From Piscinibacter sp047600445 (GTDB lineage Bacteria; Pseudomonadota; Gammaproteobacteria; Burkholderiales; Burkholderiaceae_C), in the NCBI RefSeq assembly GCF_047600445.1, contig NZ_JASGKT010000001.1:62001-126000 (forward strand): a DNA stretch of 64,000 bases, in the 5' to 3' direction. The position numbers and the translations under genes were made by a program. The notes under the pieces are model-generated. The model was not told the origin of the DNA. It searched no databases and worked only from the letters and a program-made list of their open reading frames with translations. This document shows, in pieces, positions 8,634 to 15,254 of this stretch (position 1 is its first letter; the number at the start of each line of letters is the position of its first letter).

Positions 8634-9139
8634 GAGTGCGTCGGCCGCGCAAGCCGGTTGCGCATCTCGAGGTCACCGCGTTCATCAACGTGATCGTGGT
8701 GCTGGTGCCGTTCCTGCTGTCGACGGCGGTGTTCTCGCGCCTGGCGGTCATCGAGCTGTCGCTGCCGGCGCAGAACTCGGGCGCCGTCGAGCAGCTCAAG
8801 GTCGACGACCTCAAGCTCGAGGTGGTGATCCGCCCCGACGCGCTGGACGTCGGCGACCGCATCGGCGGCCTGATCCAGCACATCCCGAACGATGCCCAGG
8901 GCTACGACCTGGCCTCGCTGGCCACGCTGATGCATCAGGTCAAGGCGAAGTTCCCGGACACCAAGGCGGCCACCGTGCTGGCGCAGCCCGACACCTCCTA
9001 CGACGTGCTGGTGCACGTGATGGACACGCTGCGCGAGGGCGTCCCGCCGGGGGTCGACCCGCACGCCAAGGACGCGGCGGTCGAGCTGTTCCCCGACATC
9101 TCCATCGGCGACGCGCCGTTGAGCGTCGCCAAGAAATAG
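8630..9139 (+). CDS. ExbD/TolR family protein lacking the channel aspartate
   Basis: A 169-residue protein with one N-terminal membrane helix at about residues 14-36 and a periplasmic domain (LEVVIRPDALDVGD, YDVLVHVMDTLREG) typical of ExbD/TolR. In TolR, ExbD and the AglQ/AglS proteins this helix carries an essential Asp that takes up protons (pattern LIDVMLVLL). Here the aligned segment reads AFINVIVVLVPFLL, which puts Asn20 where Asp is expected. The neighbouring paralogue keeps its Asp. The gene overlaps the TolQ-like stop by four bases. It may be a structural subunit of a mixed ExbD pair; that is inference. Confidence 0.85.
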   Translation: MRVRRPRKPVAHLEVTAFINVIVVLVPFLLSTAVFSRLAVIELSLPAQNSGAVEQLKVDDLKLEVVIRPDALDVGDRIGGLIQHIPNDAQGYDLASLATLMHQVKAKFPDTKAATVLAQPDTSYDVLVHVMDTLREGVPPGVDPHAKDAAVELFPDISIGDAPLSVAKK

Positions 9140-9153
9140 CACAGGGGCCGAGC

Positions 9154-9651
9154 GTGAAGCTGACGCCACTCGAAAAGCGCGCCGCCCGCAAGGAGCGCAA
9201 CCATTCCGGCCTCGACATGAACCTCGTGGCCCTGATCGACATCTTCACGATCCTGATCTTCTTCCTGATGTCGAGCACCGGCGTCGAGATCCTGTCGACC
9301 GCGCAGGCCATCAAGCTGCCGCAGTCGACCGCCGAGAAGATGCCGCGCGAGATGCTGGTGGTGACGGTCAGCGCCACCGACATCCTGGTCGACGGCCGCA
9401 AGGTCGCCAGCGTGGCCGAGGCGATGGGCGGCGACGGCGACCTGATCCCGGCGCTCAAGGCCGAGCTGGACCTGCACGCCGGGCGCACCGTGCTGCGCAA
9501 GGAGAACGAGGCGCCGCCGAGCCAGTCGGTGACGATCATGGGCGACAAGGAAATCCCCTACCGGCTGCTGCGCAAGGTGATGTTCACCGCGGCGCGCGCC
9601 AACTACAGCGACGTGTCGTTCGCGGTGACGCAGAAGGCGGGCAAGGCATGA
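9154..9651 (+). CDS. ExbD/TolR family protein with canonical channel Asp
   Basis: A 165-residue ExbD/TolR protein. Its single membrane helix (MNLVALIDIFTILIFFLMSS, about residues 22-41) has the proton-relay Asp at residue 29. The periplasmic part holds the usual ExbD strands and a QSVTIMGDKEIPYRLLRKVM segment. The start is a GTG at 9154, preceded by an A/G-rich stretch; no better ATG lies upstream. It is the second ExbD gene of the operon and, unlike the first, should support proton coupling. The stop overlaps the next start (ATGA), so the motor and the TonB-like gene are translationally coupled. Confidence 0.9.
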   Translation: MKLTPLEKRAARKERNHSGLDMNLVALIDIFTILIFFLMSSTGVEILSTAQAIKLPQSTAEKMPREMLVVTVSATDILVDGRKVASVAEAMGGDGDLIPALKAELDLHAGRTVLRKENEAPPSQSVTIMGDKEIPYRLLRKVMFTAARANYSDVSFAVTQKAGKA

Positions 9652-10739
9652 GCGCGGCGGCCATTTCCTTCCGTCCGAAGATCCTGCCCTGGGCGGTGGC
9701 GCCCGAGGACGAGGCGCGCTTCCGCCGCATCCTCAACATCGTGCTGGCGGTGTGCGCGATCGTCTGCCTGGTGCTGCTGTTCAGCCCCAAGCCGCAGGTC
9801 GACCGCGCCGCGCCGCCCGAGGTGCCGCAGCGCCTGGCCAAGCTGGTGCTGGAGCAGCGCGAGACGCCGCCGCCGCCCAAGCCCGCGCCGGTGACGCCGG
9901 CCGAGCAGCAGGCCAAGAGCGCCGACCGGCCCGAGGTCGCCAAGCCGCTGCCCGACGCCAAGCCGCTGCCCAAGGCGGTGGCGCCGGAGGCGCGCCGGCC
10001 CATCCCCGGCAAGCCGCCGGGCGAGATCGAGGGCGCGCGCCGCAAGGCCGCCGGCGTCGGCCTGCTGGCGATGAAAGACCAGCTCGCCGAACTGCGCGGC
10101 GCGCCGGTGGCGGTGCAGCTCAACCCGAACATCAAGGCCGGGCCCGGCGTGGGCGCCGGGGTCGGCGTGGGCGTCGGCGCGGGCAAGGACCCGGGCCTGC
10201 CCGACCGCAACCTGATCACCTCCAACGCCAGCGGCGGCTCGGGCGGCATCAACACCGCCGCCTACAGCCGCGACACCGGCGGCGGCGGCCTGGCCGGGCG
10301 CGCCACCACGCTGGTCGAAGGCGTGGCCGGCGGCGGAGGCGGCGGCGGGCCGGGCGGCGGCGGCAGCTCGGGCAAGGGCGGCACGGGCACCGGCGTGGGC
10401 GGCGGCGGCGGCTCGGGCGGCAGCGTCGCCAAGGGCGGCGGCGGCAAGGCCTCGCGTTCGCTGGAGGAGATCCGCCTCGTGTTCGACCGCAACAAGGGTG
10501 CGATCTACGCGATCTACAACCGCGCGCTGCGCGACGACCCCTCGCTGCAAGGCAAGGTGGTGCTGAAGCTGTCGATCGCGCCCTCGGGCCAGGTGACCGA
10601 CGTGCGCGTCGAGTCGAGCGAGTTGAAGGCGGCGGACCTCGAAGCCAAGCTGCTGGCGCGCATCCGCAGCTTCGACTTCGGCGCGAAGGACGTCAATCCG
10701 ATGACGGTGACCTACCCGCTGGACTTCCTGCCGTCCTAG
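9648..10739 (+). CDS. AgmX/PglI C-terminal domain (TonB-like) protein
   Basis: A 363-residue protein with one membrane helix near residues 26-45 (RILNIVLAVCAIVCLVLLF), a Pro/Ala/Lys-rich periplasmic spacer with PPPPKP, a long Gly-rich stretch at about residues 160-265 with runs of five to eight Gly, and a C-terminal TonB-like domain (IRLVFDRNKGAIYAIYNRAL, then KLSIAPSGQVTDVRVESSEL). That last domain is the AgmX/PglI family seen in GltG/GltJ-type motility proteins. It probably carries force or signal from the TolQR-like motor to the lipoproteins. It ends the operon; no convincing terminator hairpin was found after the TAG. Confidence 0.85.
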   Translation: MSAAAISFRPKILPWAVAPEDEARFRRILNIVLAVCAIVCLVLLFSPKPQVDRAAPPEVPQRLAKLVLEQRETPPPPKPAPVTPAEQQAKSADRPEVAKPLPDAKPLPKAVAPEARRPIPGKPPGEIEGARRKAAGVGLLAMKDQLAELRGAPVAVQLNPNIKAGPGVGAGVGVGVGAGKDPGLPDRNLITSNASGGSGGINTAAYSRDTGGGGLAGRATTLVEGVAGGGGGGGPGGGGSSGKGGTGTGVGGGGGSGGSVAKGGGGKASRSLEEIRLVFDRNKGAIYAIYNRALRDDPSLQGKVVLKLSIAPSGQVTDVRVESSELKAADLEAKLLARIRSFDFGAKDVNPMTVTYPLDFLPS

Positions 10740-10756
10740 TCAGTCGTCAGCAGTAG

Positions 10757-10972
10757 TCAGGCGCGCCGCAACACCAGCACCTGCGCGCTGCGCCGCGGCG
10801 GCAGCGCCGGCTCGTCGCGGCGCGCGGCGGCGAACCACGTGGCCATGCGCTCGGCGAGCCCGGGCCGCGCCAGCGTCGGCAGCGGCGTCGGCGCCGGCAT
10901 GCGGCGGCGCGCCGGCAGCCCCGGGCTCACGAGGCAGGCGTGCGGCAGGCTGGAGGCGCGAAGCGTGGTCAT
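10757..10972 (-). CDS. Possible small Arg-rich hypothetical protein
   Basis: A 71-codon reading frame in the 346-base gap between the AgmX-type gene and the YbaN gene. The product is rich in Arg, Pro and Ala (for example MATWFAAARRDEPALPPRR) with no signal peptide, membrane segment or recognised domain. No strong ribosome site precedes the ATG. In favour, it sits directly downstream, on its own strand, of a perfect palindrome (11005-11021) that could be an operator. Against, high-GC DNA throws up spurious frames of this size easily. The rest of the gap shows nothing else. Confidence 0.3.
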   Translation of the reverse strand: MTTLRASSLPHACLVSPGLPARRRMPAPTPLPTLARPGLAERMATWFAAARRDEPALPPRRSAQVLVLRRA

Positions 10973-11004
10973 GGATGTCACCGGTGGTGGAGCGGTGCAG
11001 CGAA

Positions 11005-11021
11005 GGTAACCGCGGGTTACC
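11005..11021. promoter_or_regulatory. Perfect 7-bp palindrome, candidate operator
   Basis: GGTAACC-GCG-GGTTACC is a perfect inverted repeat, 33 bases upstream of the reverse-strand start at 10972 and 64 bases beyond the ybaN stop. Such A/T-bearing symmetry stands out in this GC-rich gap and fits a dimeric regulator site. No regulator gene lies beside it, so the binder is unknown. Confidence 0.35.
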
Positions 11022-11084
11022 GGCGTGCCCATCCCCTGAAACGGGGACGGCGCCACAGTGGCGCCAACAAGGCCCGACAAGGGC

Positions 11085-11483
11085 TCAGCGCGGATCGCCG
11101 TCGGGCAGCCCGGCCATCCACAGGCCCACCGCCAGGCAGATCGCGCCGGGCAGCCAGCGCCAGGGCGACGGCATCATCCACCAGGCCCAGGCGCTGCCGA
11201 CGCTCATCATCGTCCAGGCGAGCTGCTTGGCGCGGCGCGGCACCGCGCGGCGCGCGCGCCAGTCGGCCACCATCGGACCGAAGCGCGGATGCGCGAGCAG
11301 CCAGGTCTCGAAGCGCTCGCTGCCGCGCGAGAAGCAGAACGCCGCCAGCAGCACGAAGGGCGTGGTGGGCAGCAGCGGCAGGAAGATGCCGACGATGCCC
11401 AGCGCGAGGCTCGCGAAGCCCGCCGCCGTCCAGCAGGCGCGCTGCCACGGCGGGCGGTGCGGCGGGGACGGCAGGCTGCTCAT
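11085..11483 (-). CDS. YbaN/DUF454 family inner-membrane protein
   Basis: A 132-residue membrane protein. The family core LGIVGIFLPLLPTTPFVLLAAFCFSRGS is partly visible as GIFLPLLPTTPFVLLAA, followed by the conserved Arg/Ser turn, the HPRFGPMVADWR motif and a second hydrophobic hairpin near the C-terminus. This is the DUF454 (E. coli YbaN) signature; the function is unknown. The start was placed at the Met before SSLPSPP because upstream residues have no family match. It is transcribed divergently from pldA with about 40 bases between the starts. Confidence 0.85.
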   Translation of the reverse strand: MSSLPSPPHRPPWQRACWTAAGFASLALGIVGIFLPLLPTTPFVLLAAFCFSRGSERFETWLLAHPRFGPMVADWRARRAVPRRAKQLAWTMMSVGSAWAWWMMPSPWRWLPGAICLAVGLWMAGLPDGDPR

Positions 11484-11523
11484 CGCGGCATTGTCGCCGC
11501 GGCGTGCCGGATACTCCGTGCCC

Positions 11524-12564
11524 ATGAGACTCGCCCTGCTGACTTCCTGCGCCTTGCTGCTCGCGCCGTCGTGGGTCGGCGCGCAAACCACGCAAGACAG
11601 CGCCGCCGACTGCGTCGCGATGGCCGAGCCGGCCGCGCGCCTGGCCTGCTACGACCGGCTGCACGGCCGCGGCGAGGCCGCGTTGCTGCCCGTGGCGCCG
11701 GCGCCGGCCGCCGCCGCGAGCGCCGCGGCACCGAGCGCCAGCCTGTCCGACGACGACACCACGCTCGGCACGCGCTGGGACCTGGACGGCCAGCGCGGCG
11801 CGCTGTTCGCGCCGCGCGCCTACAAGCCGGTCTACCTGCTGCCCGCCACCTGGACCGACCGCATCAACCGCGCGCCCGAGTCGCCGTCGCCGCGCAACCA
11901 GGTGGGCGATCCGATGGTGCTCAAGGCCGTCGAGGCCAAGTACCAGATCAGCCTGAAGGCCAAGTTCGCGCATTCGCTGGCCGGCACGCCGCTGAGCCTG
12001 TGGGGCGGCTACACGCAGTCCTCGCGCTGGCAGGTCTACAACGGCGCCGATTCGCGCCCCTTCCGCGAGACCAACTACGAGCCCGAGCTGATGGTGGTGG
12101 CGCCGCTGAAGCTCGAGCTGCCGGGCTGGACGCTGCGCATGGCCTCGCTGTCGCTGAACCACCAGTCCAACGGCCGCGCGCTGCCGCTGTCGCGAAGCTG
12201 GAACCGCGTGATCGGCGGCGTGGCGGCCGAGCGCGACGACTGGATCGCCGAGCTGCGCGCCTGGCGGCGCGTCCGCGAGGACGCGGACGACGACGACAAC
12301 CCCGACATCGCCGACCACGTCGGCCGCGCCGAGCTGCGCCTGGCGCGCTACTGGGGCACGCACGCGCTGGCGCTGCAGGTGCGCCACTCGCTGCGCGGCG
12401 GCGGGCGCTCGCGCGGCTCGGCGCAGCTCGACTACGTGTTCCCGCTGGCCGGCGCGCTGCACGGCCAGCTCCAGATCTTCAGCGGCTACGGCGAGAGCCT
12501 GATCGACTACAACCTGCGCCAGACCAAGGCCGGGCTGGGCGTGACGATCGCGGGATGGCGTTGA
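11524..12564 (+). CDS. pldA: Outer-membrane phospholipase A (PldA/OMPLA)
   Basis: A 346-residue protein with a signal peptide (LLTSCALLLAPSWVGAQ), a spacer with a DCVAMAEPAARLACYDRL-like Cys pair, and a 12-stranded barrel domain. The catalytic set of OMPLA is complete: in NHQSNGR, His213 and Ser215, and Asn227 in SWNRV; the spacing equals that of E. coli His142, Ser144 and Asn156. The enzyme hydrolyses phospholipids that reach the outer leaflet and helps keep lipid asymmetry. The Ala/Pro-rich N-terminal extension is typical of betaproteobacterial members. Its stop overlaps the start of the MFS gene by ten bases. Confidence 0.93.
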   Translation: MRLALLTSCALLLAPSWVGAQTTQDSAADCVAMAEPAARLACYDRLHGRGEAALLPVAPAPAAAASAAAPSASLSDDDTTLGTRWDLDGQRGALFAPRAYKPVYLLPATWTDRINRAPESPSPRNQVGDPMVLKAVEAKYQISLKAKFAHSLAGTPLSLWGGYTQSSRWQVYNGADSRPFRETNYEPELMVVAPLKLELPGWTLRMASLSLNHQSNGRALPLSRSWNRVIGGVAAERDDWIAELRAWRRVREDADDDDNPDIADHVGRAELRLARYWGTHALALQVRHSLRGGGRSRGSAQLDYVFPLAGALHGQLQIFSGYGESLIDYNLRQTKAGLGVTIAGWR

Positions 12565-13817
12565 GCGCCGCCCCGAACGCGCCCGTGCGGCCGCTGGCGA
12601 TCGCGCTGGCCGGCCTGCTGGCGCTGGCCACGGCGATGGGCATCGGGCGCTTCGCCTTCACGCCGCTGCTGCCGATGATGCTGCACGACGGCCTCGTCGA
12701 CCTGCCCGGCGCGAGCTGGCTGGCCACCGCCAACTACCTCGGCTACTGGCTCGGCGCGATGGCCTGCGCGCTGCAGCCGGCGCTGTGGCGGCGCTGGGGG
12801 CGGAGCGCGCTCGCGCACACCGCGGCGGTGCGCGCCGGGCTGGTCGCCACCGTGCTGCTGACGCTCGCGATGGCGCTGCCGCTGCCGGCGCTGTGGCCGT
12901 CGGCGCGTTTTCTCGCCGGCGTGGCCAGCGCCTTCGTGTTCGTCTACGTCTCCGGCTGGTGCCTGGCGCGGCTGGCCGCGCTGAGCGCGCCGGCGCTGAC
13001 CGGCATCATCTTCGTCGGCCCCGGGCTGGGCATCTCGGCCAGCGGGCTGGCCGCCGGCGCGATGGTGGCGCAGGGCGTGGGCGCGACCACCGGCTGGGCG
13101 GTGTTCGCGCTGCTGGCCGCGCTGCTGACCGCGATCGCCTGGCCGCACCTGCGCGGCGCGGTGGCCGCCCCGGCGGCGGACGACATGCACGACGCGGCGC
13201 CGCCGCGCGGCACCATCGCCGCCTTCACGCTCGCCTACGGGCTGGCGGGCTTCGGCTACATCGTCACCGCGACCTTCCTGCCGGTGATCGCGCGCCAGGC
13301 CTTGCCGGGCTCGGTGTGGCTCGACCTGTTCTGGCCGCTGTTCGGCCTCGGCGTCGCGATCGGCGCGCTGATGACGCTGCGCGTGCCGGCGCGCATCGAC
13401 CGCCGCCACCTGCTGATGGCCTGCTACGCGATGCAGGCGGCCGGCGTGCTGCTCAGCGTGTGGCTGCCGACGCTCGCCGGCTTCGCTTTCGGCAGCCTGC
13501 TGCTCGGCCTGCCCTTCACCGCGATCACGCTGTTCGCGATGCAGGAGGCGCGCCGGCTGCGCCCGCACGGCACCTCGGCGCTGATCGGTTTGCTGACGGC
13601 CGCCTACGGCCTCGGCCAGATCGCCGGGCCGCCGATGGTGGCCTGGCTGCTGGCGCGCACGCGCAGCCCGGCCGAGGGCTTCGCGCTGGCCTTGGAGACG
13701 GCCGCGGCGGCGCTGCTGGCGGGGCTGGCGATCTACGGACTGCTGGCGCGGCGCCAGCCGCTCAACGCCGCGGAGTGCCGGCCGGCGGACCGCGCCGCTC
13801 GAGGTGGCGGAAGGTGA
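12555..13817 (+). CDS. YbfB/YjiJ family MFS transporter
   Basis: A 420-residue protein with about twelve membrane segments. The opening LALATAMGIGRFAFTPLLP and the following ANYLGYWLGA are hallmarks of the YbfB/YjiJ MFS group, as is the second-half start AYGLAGFGYIVTATFLPVIA. Substrates of this family are unknown; some members are linked to drug or metabolite export. The gene begins inside the end of pldA, so the two are coupled. Its 3' end overlaps the convergent infA gene by 56 bases; the last 15 or so residues (Arg/Gly-rich) are encoded there and are probably dispensable. Confidence 0.88.
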   Translation: MALSAAPNAPVRPLAIALAGLLALATAMGIGRFAFTPLLPMMLHDGLVDLPGASWLATANYLGYWLGAMACALQPALWRRWGRSALAHTAAVRAGLVATVLLTLAMALPLPALWPSARFLAGVASAFVFVYVSGWCLARLAALSAPALTGIIFVGPGLGISASGLAAGAMVAQGVGATTGWAVFALLAALLTAIAWPHLRGAVAAPAADDMHDAAPPRGTIAAFTLAYGLAGFGYIVTATFLPVIARQALPGSVWLDLFWPLFGLGVAIGALMTLRVPARIDRRHLLMACYAMQAAGVLLSVWLPTLAGFAFGSLLLGLPFTAITLFAMQEARRLRPHGTSALIGLLTAAYGLGQIAGPPMVAWLLARTRSPAEGFALALETAAAALLAGLAIYGLLARRQPLNAAECRPADRAARGGGR

Positions 13818-14016
13818 TGCGGCCCTTCGACAGATCGTAGGGCGAGAGCTCCAGCGACACGTTGTCGCCGGCCAGCACGCGGATGTGGTGCTTGCGCATC
13901 TTGCCGCCGGCGTAGGCGATCAGCGCGTGCCCGTTGTCCAGCGTCACGCGAAAGCGCGAGTCGGGCAGGACTTCGTTGACGACGCCTTGCATCTCGATGA
14001 GTTCTTCCTTGGCCAT
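13762..14016 (-). CDS. infA: Translation initiation factor IF-1 (extra copy type)
   Basis: An 84-residue OB-fold protein matching IF-1 from MAKEELIEMQGVV through GDNVSLELSPYDLSKGRITFR. IF-1 sits in the ribosomal A site during initiation. Usual length is 72 residues; this one has an extra Arg/Pro-rich tail (HLERRGPPAGTPRR), which is the part overlapping the MFS gene. Burkholderiales often carry a second infA away from the ribosomal-protein operon; the context here (no rpmJ or rpsM) fits that copy. It lies six bases downstream of a small conserved hypothetical on the same strand. Confidence 0.93.
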   Translation of the reverse strand: MAKEELIEMQGVVNEVLPDSRFRVTLDNGHALIAYAGGKMRKHHIRVLAGDNVSLELSPYDLSKGRITFRHLERRGPPAGTPRR

Positions 14017-14022
14017 GCGGTA

Positions 14023-14295
14023 TCACTCCGGGAACGTGGTGGATGGGGCTAAGGCGGGCGCGGGCCGGCCGATCCAGGCCAGCGCCTGCTCGGTGGCGAA
14101 GCGGGTCGCCTGCTCGCGGCTGTCGAAGGCGGGCACGAAGCGCATCACGCGGTCGTGCGTCATGCTGCCGCGGCCGCTGCGGATGGAGACGGCGGCGGCA
14201 TAACGGCCGCCGCCCAGGGGACGGGTCAGGGGAGAAACGAGGTACTTCCCGATCTGGAGGGAGGATTGAATGGAGATTCCTTGTGGGGCCGGCAT
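14023..14295 (-). CDS. Conserved small hypothetical protein upstream of infA
   Basis: A 90-residue protein without signal peptide or membrane helix. The core GRYAAAVSIRSGRGSMTHDRVMRFV is partly visible as SIRSGRGSMTHDR, followed by FDSREQATRFATEQALAWI, a helix that looks like part of a small alpha-beta fold. Similar short proteins are found in Burkholderiales, with no known role. It ends six bases before the infA start, so the two probably form a dicistronic unit. The start codon is uncertain because several Met codons precede the conserved core. Confidence 0.65.
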   Translation of the reverse strand: MPAPQGISIQSSLQIGKYLVSPLTRPLGGGRYAAAVSIRSGRGSMTHDRVMRFVPAFDSREQATRFATEQALAWIGRPAPALAPSTTFPE

Positions 14296-14502
14296 GCCGC
14301 AGCGCGAGCTGCTGGCGGACCGGCGTGGACGGCGCGCATTCAGCGCGTGCGTGGCGGGGAGATCGACTCGCGATCCCGGCGATGGGCTTCATGCTTCACA
14401 GCAGGTACACCATCGCGATGAGCGGCGCAGTTTACCACGCGGGCCCATCGCTCGACCGAGCACCTCGCCACGAGCGGCTGGGCCGTTGATCCGCAGGCGG
14501 GC

Positions 14503-14530
14503 TTGACACCTGCCAAGAGTCACCTAAGAT
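14503..14530 (+). promoter_or_regulatory. Sigma70-like promoter of the tetR operon
   Basis: TTGACA at 14503-14508, a perfect -35, is followed after 16 bases by TAAGAT (14525-14530), four of six matches to the -10. Transcription would begin near 14537, inside the palindrome at 14530-14547, with a leader of about 25 bases. The rest of the 266-base gap from 14296 shows no gene. Confidence 0.6.
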
Positions 14531-14547
14531 TTAAACACTCGTTTAAA
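14530..14547. promoter_or_regulatory. Palindromic operator for the TetR regulator
   Basis: TTTAAAC-ACTC-GTTTAAA is a perfect 7-bp inverted repeat with a 4-bp spacer, unusually AT-rich for this genome. It overlaps the -10 edge and the predicted start of transcription and lies 15 bases before the tetR ATG. That is the classic layout of TetR autorepression, which would also control the downstream hydrolase-glycosyltransferase gene. Confidence 0.7.
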
Positions 14548-14561
14548 CCAATCGGTGAACA

Positions 14562-15254
14562 ATGCCCTCGAAGATCGGCGCCGGCCCAGCCCGGCCCGCC
14601 TCGCAGTCGTTGCACGACGGTGACGCCACGCAGACGCGCGAGCGCATCCTCGACGCCACCTTCCGCCGCCTCGTGGCCGAGGGCTACGCGGCGCTGAGCG
14701 TGCGCGAGATCGCCCGCGACGCGGGGGTCAACCACGCGCTGATCAACTACCACTTCCGCAGCAAGGACCAGTTGGTCATCGCCGTGCTCGACGCGGTCAA
14801 CCAGCGCCTGCTGGCGCGCCAGGCGTCGATGTACGAAGGCAGCGGCGGCTTCGCGCAGAAATGGGCCGCGGCGCGGCGCTTCTACGAGGACGACCTCGCC
14901 TCGGGCTTCGTGCGCCTGCAGGCCGAACTGTGGGCCGCCAGCCTGTCCAACGCCGAACTGCGCGAGAAGTTCCTGCCGCGCCTGCTGGCCTGGAAGAAGC
15001 TGGTGCTCGTCGGCGTGCGCGAAGCGCTGGCCGCGTGGCAGGCCGAGGGCGGCAAGCTGCCACCGCCGTTCACGGCCGAGGTGATCGCCTGCTGGGTCTC
15101 GGAGTTCTGGCTCGGCATGGAGTTCGCCGACCTGCTGGGCGTGAAGGAAGAGCAGACGCAGCACCGCGCGGCGCTGGACGCCGTGGGCTGGCTGCTCGAA
15201 GCGCTGGACGCCAAGGCCGCCAAGGCCGGCAAGCCGCGCCGGAGCCGCCCATGA
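14562..15254 (+). CDS. TetR family transcriptional regulator
   Basis: A 230-residue regulator. Residues about 24-72 form the TetR DNA-binding domain: TRERILDATFRRLVAEGY, then SVREIARDAGVNHALINYHF and the KDQLV end. The remaining helices form the ligand-binding and dimer domain, with a WVSEFWLGMEF segment typical of BetI-like TetRs. The N-terminal 20 residues are an unconserved extension. It sits behind a palindromic operator and overlaps the next gene by ATGA, so it probably represses itself and that gene until a ligand, perhaps a lipid-like or hydrophobic compound, binds. The ligand cannot be read from the sequence. Confidence 0.9.
   Translation: MPSKIGAGPARPASQSLHDGDATQTRERILDATFRRLVAEGYAALSVREIARDAGVNHALINYHFRSKDQLVIAVLDAVNQRLLARQASMYEGSGGFAQKWAAARRFYEDDLASGFVRLQAELWAASLSNAELREKFLPRLLAWKKLVLVGVREALAAWQAEGGKLPPPFTAEVIACWVSEFWLGMEFADLLGVKEEQTQHRAALDAVGWLLEALDAKAAKAGKPRRSRP

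Noticed and set aside
10315..10445. GGC-rich tandem repeat that could be taken for a satellite or CRISPR-like array
   Set aside because: It is the coding sequence of the Gly-rich hinge of the AgmX-type protein; no regular repeat-spacer pattern exists. No CRISPR array was found anywhere in the window.
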